From: Methylibium sp. NZG
Lineage (GTDB): Bacteria > Pseudomonadota > Gammaproteobacteria > Burkholderiales > Burkholderiaceae_C
Direction: 5' to 3'
DNA: 64,000 nt
Assembly (NCBI GenBank): GCA_001263235.1
Contig: LGRD01000004.1
Span: 124,001 to 188,000, forward strand
Position numbers and translations under genes: made by a program. Position 1 is the stretch's first letter. Each line of letters opens with the position of its first letter. Positions 8,788-18,298 of this stretch are shown here, one piece after another. The notes beneath the pieces were generated by a model. It ran no database searches and was not told where the DNA came from. It saw only the letters and a list, made by a program, of their open reading frames with translations.

Positions 8788-10434
8788 TCAGCGCTTGGCG
8801 ACCCGCACGGCGCGCTTGGGCGCCGAAGCAGGCGCCTTGCTTGCCTTGGCCTTGGACGGCGCCGCCGCGTGGCGGACCGACTTGACGGTGCCCGCCTTGG
8901 CGGCTCTGGTGGCCTTGACCGCCGCAAACACCGTGATCGTCTGCCCGGGCTTGAAGCTGGCGGATGGCGACACGCCGTTCCATTGCGCGACCTGCGCCGG
9001 GCTGACGCGGTAGCGCTTGGCGACGGTGGCCACCGACTCGTTGCGACCCGCCTTCAACGACAGCTTGCGCAGCGGCGGGCCGTCGGGGGCGAGCGTCATC
9101 ATCGCGTTGTCGGCCAGGTGTTCGGGCACGTCGGCCACACGGCTCTGGCCGCGCGGCACGAGCAGTGTGGAGCCGGCCTTCACCAGCATCCGCGGAGGGA
9201 TGCGGTTGACCTCGCGCAGCGTGTCTTCGCTCATGCCGACCAGGCGGGCTGCGTCGGCCGGTCGCAGCGTCTTCGGCGCCACCCAGGCCGTCCAGCTCGC
9301 CAGCGGGCCGCGGTGCAGCGGCAGCTTGCGCACGAACTGGTTCGCGTTGTCGTAAGGCATCAGCAACTGCGCTGTGCCGGCGGCCAGGATGACCGGCTTG
9401 TTCATCTGCGGGTTCAGGTCGCGGAAGTCGTCCAGCTCCATGCCGGCCAGACGCGCAGCGAGCTCCACGTCCATGTCGCGTTCGATCGCCACACTCAGGA
9501 AGTACGGGTGGTTGGCGACCACCGGCAAGGTCAAGCCGTAGGCTTCGGGCCGCCCGATCAGGTTCTCGATCGCCTGCAGCTTGGGCACGTAGTACTGGGT
9601 CTCCCGCGGCATCTTCAGGCTGGCGTAGTCGGTGGGCAGCCCGGCAAGCCGGTTGCGCGCGATCGCCCGCCCGACGCTGCCTTCTCCCCAGTTGTAGGCC
9701 GCGAGCGCCAGGTGCCAGTCACCGAACATGCCGTGCAGCTTTTGCAGGTAGTCGAGCGCTGCGCGGGTGGAGGCCAGCACGTCGCGGCGGTCGTCGCGGA
9801 AGACGTTCTGCTTCAGGTCGAAGTGCTTGCCGGTGGACGGGATGAACTGCCACATGCCCGAGGCCTTGGCCGACGACATCGCCTGCGGGTTGAACGCACT
9901 TTCGATGAAGGGCAGCAGCGCCAGCTCGGTGGGCATCTTGCGGCGCTCGACCTCTTCGACGATGTGGAACAAGTAGCGGCTGCCGCGCTCGGTCATACGC
10001 TGAAAGTAGTCGGGCCGGCTCGCATACCAGGCCGATCGGTCGCGCGCGAGTTCGGTGTCGAGGTCGGGCATGGCGAAGCCGCGCCGCACGCGTGCCCACA
10101 GGTCGGACTGCGCTTCGCCTTCATTGGGGTTGAGTCGCACGTCGGGGCGGATCGGGTCGATCAGCTCGGGCGGCTTGATGACTTCGACGGCCGCTTCGAC
10201 TGCGGCTGGCGGAACGGCGACCAAAACGGCGGTGGAAGGAGCCGGCGCACCGGTCTCGACAGCCTGCGCACCTGCTGCGGCTGCAACGGGTTCGGCTTCG
10301 AGCGGTGCCGTCGCTGGCGGCGGCGCGGCGGGCGCGGCGGGCGTCGGAGTGGGAAACCCTGTGGTCGCGCACCCTGCCGACAGCAACATCAGGGCACTGG
10401 CGAACACGAGCCTGGCGGCAGGTTGGCACGTCAT
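8788..10434 (-). CDS. MltD-like membrane-bound lytic transglycosylase with LysM domain
   Basis: The protein has 548 residues from the ATG at 10434. The N-terminus is a lipoprotein signal with lipobox LSAGC. An Ala/Pro-rich spacer leads to the SLT (family 1) catalytic domain: ELALLPFIESAFNPQA holds the catalytic glutamate, followed by ASGMWQFIPSTG and AYNWGEG. A C-terminal LysM module (AGRNESVATVAKRYRVSPAQVAQWN) binds peptidoglycan, and the last 45 residues are Lys/Ala-rich. It cleaves glycan strands to 1,6-anhydro products during wall remodelling. Its 3' end faces recR across 55 bp. The methyltransferase gene is divergent across a 174-bp gap. Confidence 0.88.
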   Translation of the reverse strand: MTCQPAARLVFASALMLLSAGCATTGFPTPTPAAPAAPPPATAPLEAEPVAAAAGAQAVETGAPAPSTAVLVAVPPAAVEAAVEVIKPPELIDPIRPDVRLNPNEGEAQSDLWARVRRGFAMPDLDTELARDRSAWYASRPDYFQRMTERGSRYLFHIVEEVERRKMPTELALLPFIESAFNPQAMSSAKASGMWQFIPSTGKHFDLKQNVFRDDRRDVLASTRAALDYLQKLHGMFGDWHLALAAYNWGEGSVGRAIARNRLAGLPTDYASLKMPRETQYYVPKLQAIENLIGRPEAYGLTLPVVANHPYFLSVAIERDMDVELAARLAGMELDDFRDLNPQMNKPVILAAGTAQLLMPYDNANQFVRKLPLHRGPLASWTAWVAPKTLRPADAARLVGMSEDTLREVNRIPPRMLVKAGSTLLVPRGQSRVADVPEHLADNAMMTLAPDGPPLRKLSLKAGRNESVATVAKRYRVSPAQVAQWNGVSPSASFKPGQTITVFAAVKATRAAKAGTVKSVRHAAAPSKAKASKAPASAPKRAVRVAKR

Positions 10435-10608
10435 GGGGGTAGATTCTTGGGTGGTCGAGCGGCGCCTAGAATCGCCGCCGACAGCGAGGGTTGCGCAGCA
10501 AGCGCTGCAATGACCGGCGCCGATTCCCCCCGACGATCGACGGCTGGTGGGCTGTCGCTTGAAGATCGGGCGCGAAAGTGGGAACAGACGGGCTGGGCAA
10601 TCAGTTTC

Positions 10609-11517
10609 ATGGAAACGAGTGGCGCGATTATAGGTTTGGCCCAATGGCTGCAAACGCCCGCGGGCCGCTACGTATTGGAGTGGGAACAGCGCCACCTCGA
10701 CGTGGCCGTGGCCGACCTGTTCGGCTTTCACGCGTTGCAGTTGGGCCTGCCTGAATTGGACACGTTGCGCGCCAACCGGATGCCCCACCGCTGGGTGGCC
10801 ACCGACACCGCAGACCATTCGGGGTCACCCCCAGCGTCGGCGGCCGTGCAAGGCGCAGCGTACGAAACCGACGATGACACCCTGGCTCCGGCCTTGTCGC
10901 GTTGTGTCGTCGCACTGCATTGCGATTTCGATGCCTTGCCGTTCGACAGCCAGAGCCTGGACCTGGTCGTGTTGCCGCACGGCCTGGAGCTTGCCCGCGA
11001 CCCGCACCTCGCGCTGCGCGAGGTCGAACGGGTGCTCGTGCCGGAAGGGCGGGTCGTCGTCGTCGGCTTCAACCCCACCAGCCTGTGGGGCCTGCGCCAG
11101 CGACTGGGGCACGTGCGACGGCGCATCGCCCGGGGTGGCGAGCCGAGCCTGTTCTTGCCCAGCGCTGGCGAGTTCATGGGCTACCGGCGCCTGCGCGACT
11201 GGCTGCGCTTGCTCAGCTTCGAGGTCGAGGCCGGGCGCTTCGGCTGCTACCGACCGCCGCTGTTGTCCGACAAATGGCTCGCCCGACTGGCCTGGATGGA
11301 GCAGGCCGGCGAGCGCTGGTGGCCAGTGTTCGGCGCGGTGTACTTTGTGGTTGCGGTCAAGCGGGTGCGCGGCATGCGCCTGGTTGGGCTCGTGCGCGAG
11401 CAGCGTCAGCGGGCCAAGGCCGCACCGGCAGTGGCCGTTCATCACCATCAAGACCTACTGCAGCCCCATCGCCCGAGTCGCAGCGCAACCCGCGAACCGG
11501 TCGAGGAAACCTCATGA
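10609..11517 (+). CDS. Class I SAM-dependent methyltransferase
   Basis: The protein has 302 residues from the ATG at 10609 (an open frame extends far upstream but is antisense to the transglycosylase and is not coding). The Methyltransf_11-type core is visible as [20 protein letters not shown] (motif II region) and [22 protein letters not shown] (motif III). The N-terminal SAM-binding glycine loop is not obvious, so the fold may be atypical. The final 35 residues are basic and low in complexity. Substrate is unknown. The stop overlaps the rnhA start by 4 bp (ATGA), so the two are translationally coupled. This pair beside a MltD-like gene is a recurrent order in Burkholderiales. Confidence 0.75.
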   Translation: METSGAIIGLAQWLQTPAGRYVLEWEQRHLDVAVADLFGFHALQLGLPELDTLRANRMPHRWVATDTADHSGSPPASAAVQGAAYETDDDTLAPALSRCVVALHCDFDALPFDSQSLDLVVLPHGLELARDPHLALREVERVLVPEGRVVVVGFNPTSLWGLRQRLGHVRRRIARGGEPSLFLPSAGEFMGYRRLRDWLRLLSFEVEAGRFGCYRPPLLSDKWLARLAWMEQAGERWWPVFGAVYFVVAVKRVRGMRLVGLVREQRQRAKAAPAVAVHHHQDLLQPHRPSRSATREPVEETS

Positions 11518-12008
11518 CGAACGCACCGCCCCACCCGCCGACCGCCACGTCGCCCCTGGCCGGCCTGAAGCGCCCTCAGGTCGTCATCTACACCGATGGC
11601 GCCTGCAAGGGCAACCCGGGCCGAGGCGGCTGGGGGGCGTGGCTGAGCATGGGCGAGCACCAGAAAGAGTTGTTCGGCGGCGAGGCGTTGACCACCAACA
11701 ACCGCATGGAGCTGACGGCCGTGATCGAGGCGCTGGGTTCCCTCAAGCGAACCTGCGACGTGGTGCTCTACACCGACAGCAACTACGTGCGCCAGGGCAT
11801 CACCGAATGGATTCACGGCTGGAAGCAGCGCGGCTGGAAGACGGCGGACAAGAAGCCGGTGAAGAACGTCGACCTGTGGCAGCGGCTCGACACGGCGCGC
11901 AGCACGCACCATGTGGAGTGGCGATGGGTCAAGGGGCATTCGGGTGACCCGGGCAACGAGCGCGCCGACGCGCTGGCGAACCGCGGCGTTGACAGCGTGT
12001 CGGCGTGA
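11514..12008 (+). CDS. rnhA: Ribonuclease HI
   Basis: The protein has 164 residues. The RNase H fold has the four acidic active-site residues in their usual contexts: the first Asp in [14 protein letters not shown], Glu in [13 protein letters not shown], the second Asp in [10 protein letters not shown], and the third Asp near the end (NERADALAN). It removes the RNA strand of RNA-DNA hybrids in the cytoplasm, including R-loops and primers. The first 20 residues are an extra Pro/Thr-rich extension relative to E. coli RNase HI. The ATG overlaps the preceding stop. dnaQ, often next to rnhA, is not present downstream. Confidence 0.95.
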   Translation: MTNAPPHPPTATSPLAGLKRPQVVIYTDGACKGNPGRGGWGAWLSMGEHQKELFGGEALTTNNRMELTAVIEALGSLKRTCDVVLYTDSNYVRQGITEWIHGWKQRGWKTADKKPVKNVDLWQRLDTARSTHHVEWRWVKGHSGDPGNERADALANRGVDSVSA

Positions 12009-12294
12009 GGGTTGCCGCCGCGCGGCGTGTCTCGGTGAATGTCGCGGTGGCCGAGGCGTGATAAGCGCAACCCTCGGTCAGCAGGGTTGTTGGCAGCAGC
12101 GAAGATTCTGTGCAGCCGGTACAGTCCCTTACATTGCGCCGGGCTTGCCGAGGTCTGCTCCCCTCGGGTCTGTCTGCGCACGGTTGTTGCGTGGTTCCGT
12201 GTTCGATGGCTGGCAGAGACGCTCGCCATCGTTGACCTCATGCCTCACGCTTCACGCCGTGCCTGAGCTCGCAGTTCGCCATTGAGTCCATTCG
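12009..12294 (+). other. 286-bp intergenic region before the RND operon
   Basis: No convincing coding frame or structured RNA is seen here. The stretch must hold the promoter of the RND operon, but no -10/-35 pair stands out; a TACAGT...TTACAT patch near 12120-12135 is the only AT-richer part. No regulator gene lies beside the operon. Confidence 0.4.
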
Positions 12295-13611
12295 ATGAAA
12301 TCTCTTCACACGATCGTCGCCGTGGTCGGCATCGCAGCCGCCGGCGCCGCTGCGTATTGGTACCAGAACAAGCTGAGCGGCAGCCCTGAACTGGCCCCAG
12401 CGCAGGTGGAGGCAAGCGGCGCTCCTGGCGGCGCAGTTGGCGCGGTTGGCGCGGTTGGCGCGGTTGGGCGTCCAGCGACTGCGGGGCCGATCGCGGGTGG
12501 CGGTGTTCCTGCCGCGGCGGGTGGCGCCGGCCCTGGTGGCCCGGCCGGCACCGGCCCGGTGACCGTGGAGGTCGGCAAGGTCGAGGTGATGGCGTTGCAG
12601 GACGAGACGCAAGCCGTCGGCACGCTGCGGTCGCGGCAGGGCGTGATGGTTCGCCCCGAGGTCAGCGGCCGCATCGCGCGGCTCGGCTTTGCCGACGGTC
12701 AGCGGGTGCGCCGCGGCCAACTGCTGGTTCAACTCGACGCCACGTTGCAGCAAGCGCAACTGCAGCAGGCCAAGGCGCAGGCGAGCATTGCGCGCACCAA
12801 CTTGCAGCGCAACCGCGAGCTGATGGCGCAGAACTTCGTCAGCCAGAGTGCGGCCGACCAGAGCGCGGCCACGCTGGAGGTCGCCGAGGCGCAGGTCGCG
12901 CTGGCGCAGGCGCAGCTCTCGCGCATGAGCATCGTGGCGCCGTTCGACGGCTTGGCCGGCATCCGCCTGGTCAACGTCGGCGACTACGTGAAGGACGGCG
13001 CCGACCTCGTCAACGTGGAAGACGCGTCGTCGATGGTGGTGGACTTTCGGCTGCCCGAGGGCGTGATTGCGCGCCTGAAGCCCGGGCAGCCGGTCGACGT
13101 GAACCTCGACGGCTTGCCCGGCCGCAGCTTCAAGGGCCGGGTCGACGCGGTCGACTCGCAGCTCGACGCCAACGGCCGCTCGCTGCTGGTGCGCGCGCGC
13201 GTGGACAACCCGCAGGGCGTGCTGCGTGCGGGCATGTTCGCGCGGGCGCGCATCGTCTTCGAGGTGCGCCAGAACGCCACCGTGGTGCCCGAAGAAGCGC
13301 TGGTGCCGCAGGCCGGCAAGCAGTACCTGGTGAAAGTGGTCGATGGGCCGCAAGGCAAGGTGTCGCAACGCCTCGAAGCCAAGATCGGGCTGCGGCTGGC
13401 GGGCAAGGTCGAGATTGTCGAAGGGCTGGCCGCAGGTGACGTGGTGGTGGTGGCCGGTCAGGGCCGCTTGCTGCGCGCCGACGGGCTGGCGCTGAAGGTG
13501 GTCGACATTGCCGCGGCGGCGCCGAGCGCGGGCCGTCCGGTGGCGGCGCCGGGTGCAGATCGCCCGGCGTCGGCACCGGGCGCGCGCCCTCGGCCGGCGT
13601 CGGCGGTGTGA
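12295..13611 (+). CDS. RND efflux periplasmic adaptor subunit (membrane-fusion protein)
   Basis: The protein has 438 residues with an N-terminal membrane anchor (about 5-22). A Gly/Ala/Val-rich linker built from repeated GAVGAV units (about 42-56) precedes the biotinyl-lipoyl half-motifs (VMVRPEVSGRIARLGFADGQ and AGIRLVNVGDYVKDG), the coiled-coil hairpin (about 145-215) and the beta-barrel (VDVNLDGLPGRSFKGRV). The tail is Pro/Ala-rich. It bridges the inner-membrane pump and an outer-membrane channel. The permease follows after 19 bp. No TolC-like channel gene is present here, so the pump must use one encoded elsewhere. Substrates cannot be read from sequence. Confidence 0.9.
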   Translation: MKSLHTIVAVVGIAAAGAAAYWYQNKLSGSPELAPAQVEASGAPGGAVGAVGAVGAVGRPATAGPIAGGGVPAAAGGAGPGGPAGTGPVTVEVGKVEVMALQDETQAVGTLRSRQGVMVRPEVSGRIARLGFADGQRVRRGQLLVQLDATLQQAQLQQAKAQASIARTNLQRNRELMAQNFVSQSAADQSAATLEVAEAQVALAQAQLSRMSIVAPFDGLAGIRLVNVGDYVKDGADLVNVEDASSMVVDFRLPEGVIARLKPGQPVDVNLDGLPGRSFKGRVDAVDSQLDANGRSLLVRARVDNPQGVLRAGMFARARIVFEVRQNATVVPEEALVPQAGKQYLVKVVDGPQGKVSQRLEAKIGLRLAGKVEIVEGLAAGDVVVVAGQGRLLRADGLALKVVDIAAAAPSAGRPVAAPGADRPASAPGARPRPASAV

Positions 13612-13630
13612 GCGCAGCGGGAGCCTTGCG

Positions 13631-16600
13631 ATGAAACTCTCGGAAACCTCGATCCGCCGGCCGGTCTTCGCGACCGTGATGTCGCTGCTGCTGATCCTGA
13701 TCGGCGCGGTGTCGGTGTCGCAGTTGCAGGTGCGCGAGTACCCGCGCATCGACGAGCCGGTCGTCAACGTGACCACGCGGCTCGCTGGGGCCTCGTCCGA
13801 GGTGATCGAATCGCAGGTCACGAAAGTGCTCGAAGACTCGGTCGCCGGCATCGAAGGCGTGGACCTGATCACGTCCACCTCGCGCTCCGAGCAGAGCCAG
13901 ATCACGGTGCGCTTCAAGCTCGACAAGAGCCCCGAAGACGGGGCGGCCGACGTGCGCGACCGCGTCTCGCGCGTGCGCGGGCGGCTGCCGGCGGGAATCG
14001 ACGAGCCGGTCATCTCCAAGGTCGAGGCCGACGCCACACCCACGATCTGGCTCGCCTTCACGAGCGAGACGCTCTCGCCGCTGGCGATCACCGACCTCAT
14101 CAACCGTGTCGTCAAGCCGCGCCTGCAGACGGTGGCCGGTGTGGCCGATGTGCAGATCAACGGCGACCGCAAGTTCTCGATGCGCATCTGGGTCGACCCC
14201 GACCGGCTCGCTTCCTATCGGCTCACGGTGCAGGACGTCGAAGACGCGCTGCGCCGGCAAAACCTGGAGGTGCCGGCCGGCCGCATCGAAAGCCGCCAGC
14301 GCGAGTTCAGCGTCACCGCGCAGACCGACCTGACCACAGTCGCCCAGTTCGGCGACATCGCGCTCAAGTCCGTCAACGGCTACACCGTGCGGCTGCGCGA
14401 GGTGGCGCGCATCGAGCAGGCCGCCGCCAGCGAGCGCAGCAGCGTGCGGCTCAACGGCGTGCCGGCGGTGTCGGTGGGCGTGATCCGGCAGGCCACGGCC
14501 AACCCGCTCGAGGTGTCGGCCGGCGTCCGTGCGGCCATGCCGCAGATTCAGCGCGACCTGCCGCCCAGCGTTCGGGTGCAGCAGGCGAACGACAACTCGA
14601 TCTTCATCGACCGCTCCATCAAGTCGGTCTACCGGACGATTGCCGAAGCCGTCGGCCTGGTGGCGCTCGTGGTGTTCGTGTTTCTGCGCACGCTGCGGGC
14701 GTCGATCATCCCGCTGGTCACAATCCCCGTCAGCCTGATCGGCGTGTTCGGGCTGATGGCGGTGGCCGGCTTCACGATCAACACCTTGACGCTGCTGGCG
14801 CTGGTGCTGGCCATCGGCCTGGTCGTGGACGACGCGATCGTGATGCTGGAGAACGTGTTCCGCCACATTGAAGAAGGCATGCAGCCGTTCCAGGCGGCGC
14901 TCAAGGGAGCACGCGAAGTCGGCTTTGCGATCGTGGCGATGACGCTCACGCTGGCCGCGGTGTACGCCCCGCTGGCGTTTGCGCCGGGCCGCACCGGGCG
15001 CTTGTTCACCGAATTTGCGCTCACGCTGGCCGGCGCCGTGCTGGTGTCTGGCTTCGTGGCGCTCACCTTGACGCCGATGATGTGCAGCAAGCTGCTGCGC
15101 CACAACCCGAGCCCGAATGCGTTCGACCGCGGCATGGAGCGCGTGCTCGTGTCGATGACCAACGGCTACGAGCGGGCGCTGCGCTTCTCGCTCGGCCAGC
15201 GCTGGATCGTGCTGCTGGTGATGGCAGGGTCAGCCGCCGGGAGCTGGTGGTTGTTCAGCACCGCCAAGAGCGAACTCGCGCCGCTCGAAGATCGCGGCGT
15301 GATCCTGGCGACCGTCAGCGCACCCGACGGCGCCACACTCGAGTACACCGAGCGCTACATGCGCGCGATCGAACGCGTGGGCATGAGCTTCCCGGAGTTC
15401 GACCGCGTCTTTGTCGTGACCGGCAACCCGACGGTGGCGCAGGGCATTTCCTTCCTGCGCACGACAGACTGGTCCGAGCGCTCGCGCACCACGCTGCAGT
15501 TGGCGCGCGAGTTGCAGCCGCGCTTCGCTGGCTTGCCGGGGGTGAGCGCGTTCCCGATCACGCCGCCGTCGCTCGGCCAGGGGTTCCGCGAGCGGTCGAT
15601 CAACTTCGTCATCCTCACGTCCGATTCGTACGAAAACCTGGCCGGCGTGGCCCAGCGCATGCTGGCCGAGATGGCGCGCAACCCCGGCCTCGTTCAGCCC
15701 GACAGCGACCTGCGCCTGAACAAGCCCGAGATCTTCATCACCGTCGACCGCGACCGCGCCGCCGATGCCGGCGTGGCGGTGGACCAGGTGGCCCGCGCGA
15801 TCGAGACCATGCTCGGCGGCCGCAACGTCACCCGCTACAAACGCGACGCCGAACAGTACGACGTGATCGTGCAGACCCAGCCGAGCGGCCGCTCGACGCC
15901 GGAAGACATCGAGAAGATCTTCGTTCGCGGCAGCAAGGGCGGTGTCGACACGATGATCCCGCTGTCGGCGTTGGTCAGCGTGCGCGAGTCGGTCAGCCCG
16001 CGCGAGTTGAATCACTTCAACCAGCGCCGTTCCGTGGCGTTGACGGCCAACCTGGCGCCCGGTTACTCGTTGGGCGAAGGCCTGGCCTTCATGGACGCCA
16101 CCGCCGCCAAGGTGCTCAAGCCGGGCTACGCAACCGAGCTGAACGGCGTGTCGCGCGAGTTCCGCTCCTCCAGCGGCGCGCTCGGGCTGGTGTTCGCGCT
16201 GGCGCTGCTGTTCATCTTCCTGGTGCTGGCGGCGCAGTTCGAGAGTTTCATCGACCCGCTGGTGATCATGCTCAGCGTGCCCTTGTCGATGCTGGGCGCC
16301 CTGGCGGCCCTGCAATGGTCGGGCGGCACCTTGAACGTCTATTCGCAGATCGGGCTCATCACACTGGTGGGCTTGATCACCAAGCACGGCATCCTGATCG
16401 TCGAGTTCTCGAACCAGTTGCGCCAGCAGGGGCGAGAGACGTTCGACGCGGTGGTGGCCGCGGCGTCGCTGAGGCTGCGGCCGATCCTGATGACCACCGG
16501 TGCGATGGTGCTGGGTGCCTTGCCGCTGGCGCTGGCCACCGGCGCCGGCGCGGAAAGCCGGCGCCAGATCGGCTGGGTCATCGTCGGCGGCATGTCGCTC

Positions 16601-16714
16601 GGGACGCTGCTCACCATCTTTGTCGTCCCCACCATGTACACGCTGTTCGCGCGCCGCAAGGTGCCCGGCGCCAACGAGGCCGTGGCGGCCGACGCCGTTC
16701 CTGCGCACGGCTGA
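13631..16714 (+). CDS. RND (HAE1-type) efflux permease
   Basis: The protein has 1027 residues, starting at the ATG of MKLSETSIRRPVFATVMSLL. It has the 12-helix RND layout with two large periplasmic loops. TM4 carries the proton-relay aspartate pair (AIGLVVDDAIVMLENV), and the conserved GLITKHGILIVEFSN segment of TM10-11 holds the partner lysine. It belongs to the AcrB/MexB-like HAE1 branch of multidrug and solvent pumps rather than the metal pumps, whose TM4 signature differs. It is cotranscribed with the adaptor. A hairpin follows the stop at 16721. Substrate is unknown. Confidence 0.93.
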   Translation: MKLSETSIRRPVFATVMSLLLILIGAVSVSQLQVREYPRIDEPVVNVTTRLAGASSEVIESQVTKVLEDSVAGIEGVDLITSTSRSEQSQITVRFKLDKSPEDGAADVRDRVSRVRGRLPAGIDEPVISKVEADATPTIWLAFTSETLSPLAITDLINRVVKPRLQTVAGVADVQINGDRKFSMRIWVDPDRLASYRLTVQDVEDALRRQNLEVPAGRIESRQREFSVTAQTDLTTVAQFGDIALKSVNGYTVRLREVARIEQAAASERSSVRLNGVPAVSVGVIRQATANPLEVSAGVRAAMPQIQRDLPPSVRVQQANDNSIFIDRSIKSVYRTIAEAVGLVALVVFVFLRTLRASIIPLVTIPVSLIGVFGLMAVAGFTINTLTLLALVLAIGLVVDDAIVMLENVFRHIEEGMQPFQAALKGAREVGFAIVAMTLTLAAVYAPLAFAPGRTGRLFTEFALTLAGAVLVSGFVALTLTPMMCSKLLRHNPSPNAFDRGMERVLVSMTNGYERALRFSLGQRWIVLLVMAGSAAGSWWLFSTAKSELAPLEDRGVILATVSAPDGATLEYTERYMRAIERVGMSFPEFDRVFVVTGNPTVAQGISFLRTTDWSERSRTTLQLARELQPRFAGLPGVSAFPITPPSLGQGFRERSINFVILTSDSYENLAGVAQRMLAEMARNPGLVQPDSDLRLNKPEIFITVDRDRAADAGVAVDQVARAIETMLGGRNVTRYKRDAEQYDVIVQTQPSGRSTPEDIEKIFVRGSKGGVDTMIPLSALVSVRESVSPRELNHFNQRRSVALTANLAPGYSLGEGLAFMDATAAKVLKPGYATELNGVSREFRSSSGALGLVFALALLFIFLVLAAQFESFIDPLVIMLSVPLSMLGALAALQWSGGTLNVYSQIGLITLVGLITKHGILIVEFSNQLRQQGRETFDAVVAAASLRLRPILMTTGAMVLGALPLALATGAGAESRRQIGWVIVGGMSLGTLLTIFVVPTMYTLFARRKVPGANEAVAADAVPAHG

Positions 16715-16720
16715 CGAACC

Positions 16721-16739
16721 GCTGCCCGTCGCGGGCAGC
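16721..16739. terminator. Hairpin between convergent genes (possible terminator)
   Basis: GCTGCCCG and CGGGCAGC pair across a three-base loop just after the RND permease stop and just before the end of the convergent Roadblock-like gene. There is no U-tract on either strand, so any termination would be weak or factor-assisted. Confidence 0.35.
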
Positions 16740-16747
16740 TTCTCAGG

Positions 16748-18058
16748 TCAGACGAGCCCGCGCTCCACTTCCATCAGCTTGAAGCGGGCCAGCGACAGGT
16801 TGGAGCGTTGCTTGTTCAGCAGCACGAAGACAAACAGCTCGGGGTGCCTGGACAGCGTCCGCAGCAACTGGTGGCGAGAGGCGGTGCCCACCGTCACCTC
16901 CTCGATGTGATCGGGCAGGCCCATGCTGCGCGCGGCGAGCCGGTGCGACCGCAGAACCTGCGCGCACGCCGCGGCGGCGCGCTCGACGTCCACATCCTCG
17001 GCGGGCTGCTCGCGCGCCACGATCAAGCCGTTGCTGGCATCGACGATCGCGCAGCACAGCAATCCGTCGATGCCCAGCAGTTCGCCGAGCGAATTCTTGG
17101 CGTGTTCGACGTCGAGGTGGCTGCGGGCGTCGCGCACCACCACGGCGGCGCTCACGGCGGCGCTTGCGGCCAGCGGGTCCTGACGGGCCCCCACGACCAG
17201 ACTGGAGCGCACCACCGCAGGCCCCAGGTCGGCCACCTTGATCGGAAAGTCCTGCACACCCAGCATGCCGCCCGCATCGGGCGCAGCCCAGCCGGGCAGC
17301 GACTTGACACGGTTCCATTGACCCAGCATCGCGTTCCAGACCGACGATGCGCTGGTCAGCGACTCGTTCAACACCTGCACCTGCACCTGCTTGGGCCAGG
17401 GCACGGCGTTGACCTTGTTGGCGATCCAGACCGCGCTGGGCGGCAGCAGGAACACGAGGTGCGGGCAGCGCCAGGTCGGCTGCTCGGTGGCGGTGCGCAG
17501 CGAGGCCAGCAGGGTGTCGATGGCCGACGGGTCCATCGGGCCGACGATCACCGTCGTCATGTGGCTGCGCTCCATCAGCGCCACCGGGATCTCGGCGTTG
17601 TCGCGCCCCGGCATCCGCACGTCGGCGTGGTAGATCTTCAGCGTGTCCTCGTGACGGCGCGCCAGCGTCGTGCGCTCGATCACTGCAAGCATGCGCAGGG
17701 TGGTCTGCTCACGCAGGTTGAGTCGTTCGATCGGCCGCCCGCCCGCGTCCGACAGCGCCTTGATGACCGACGTGGCCCAAACGCCCAGCGGATCGAGCAG
17801 CGTGATCACGCGGGCCGCGGTGTCCATGTCGGCGCGCGTCGAGGCGAAGTGTTCGCGCATCGCGTGGGCTGGCGAGCCGGTGACGACCAGGTCGCGCTGG
17901 TGGCGGTCGACGGCCTGTCCCTCTTCTTCCGCGGCGGTGGAAGTCGCCTCCATGATGGCGGTGGCCTCAAACGGCCGCGATGCTTCAGCCAATGCGCGGT
18001 TTTTCCTGCCGAAAGGGTCCAGCACCGAGCCCAGGTCGCCAAAAAGTGAAGTCAGCAT
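16748..18058 (-). CDS. Conserved-type hypothetical protein with C-terminal Roadblock/LC7-like domain
   Basis: The protein has 436 residues from the ATG at 18058. The first 50 residues suggest a small amphipathic start (MLTSLFGDLGSVLDPFGRK). The middle (about 80-300) has no family I recognise. The last 120 residues (from about NSLGELLGIDGLLCCAIVDA) have the alternating strand/helix and GLIVARE-type pattern of Roadblock/LC7 (MglB-like) domains, which act as small-GTPase regulators or scaffolds. No Ras-like GTPase gene is nearby. The gene is convergent with the RND operon and divergent from the MFS transporter. The domain call is by pattern only; function is unknown. Confidence 0.5.
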   Translation of the reverse strand: MLTSLFGDLGSVLDPFGRKNRALAEASRPFEATAIMEATSTAAEEEGQAVDRHQRDLVVTGSPAHAMREHFASTRADMDTAARVITLLDPLGVWATSVIKALSDAGGRPIERLNLREQTTLRMLAVIERTTLARRHEDTLKIYHADVRMPGRDNAEIPVALMERSHMTTVIVGPMDPSAIDTLLASLRTATEQPTWRCPHLVFLLPPSAVWIANKVNAVPWPKQVQVQVLNESLTSASSVWNAMLGQWNRVKSLPGWAAPDAGGMLGVQDFPIKVADLGPAVVRSSLVVGARQDPLAASAAVSAAVVVRDARSHLDVEHAKNSLGELLGIDGLLCCAIVDASNGLIVAREQPAEDVDVERAAAACAQVLRSHRLAARSMGLPDHIEEVTVGTASRHQLLRTLSRHPELFVFVLLNKQRSNLSLARFKLMEVERGLV

Positions 18059-18298
18059 GAAACAACCTTTCTTCGGTACAAATTGGCAATGCACCAAGGG
18101 GCCGAAGCCGCGAGTGTATGCAAACGCGCCGGGTTGCCGGCTCCAAGCGGTCTCCGGGCGACCGCGATACGCAGGTCGATGTTGCGCGAAACCATCGATC
18201 TGTAAGCGCGGCGCACCCGTGCTGACCCCGCTGATGGTGTCGTCGGGTTCGGTAGCATCGAGGTCACGAACCGCTGCCCTCGCTGAACTCTCCCTGCC

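Noticed and set aside
8737-10608. Upstream extension of the methyltransferase frame as coding
   Set aside because: This part is antisense to the MltD-like gene and has no domain pattern; the methyltransferase begins at the ATG at 10609.
12420-12470. Repeat array or CRISPR in the RND adaptor gene
   Set aside because: It is a short tandem 9-bp repeat coding for GAV units in a linker, with no spacers.
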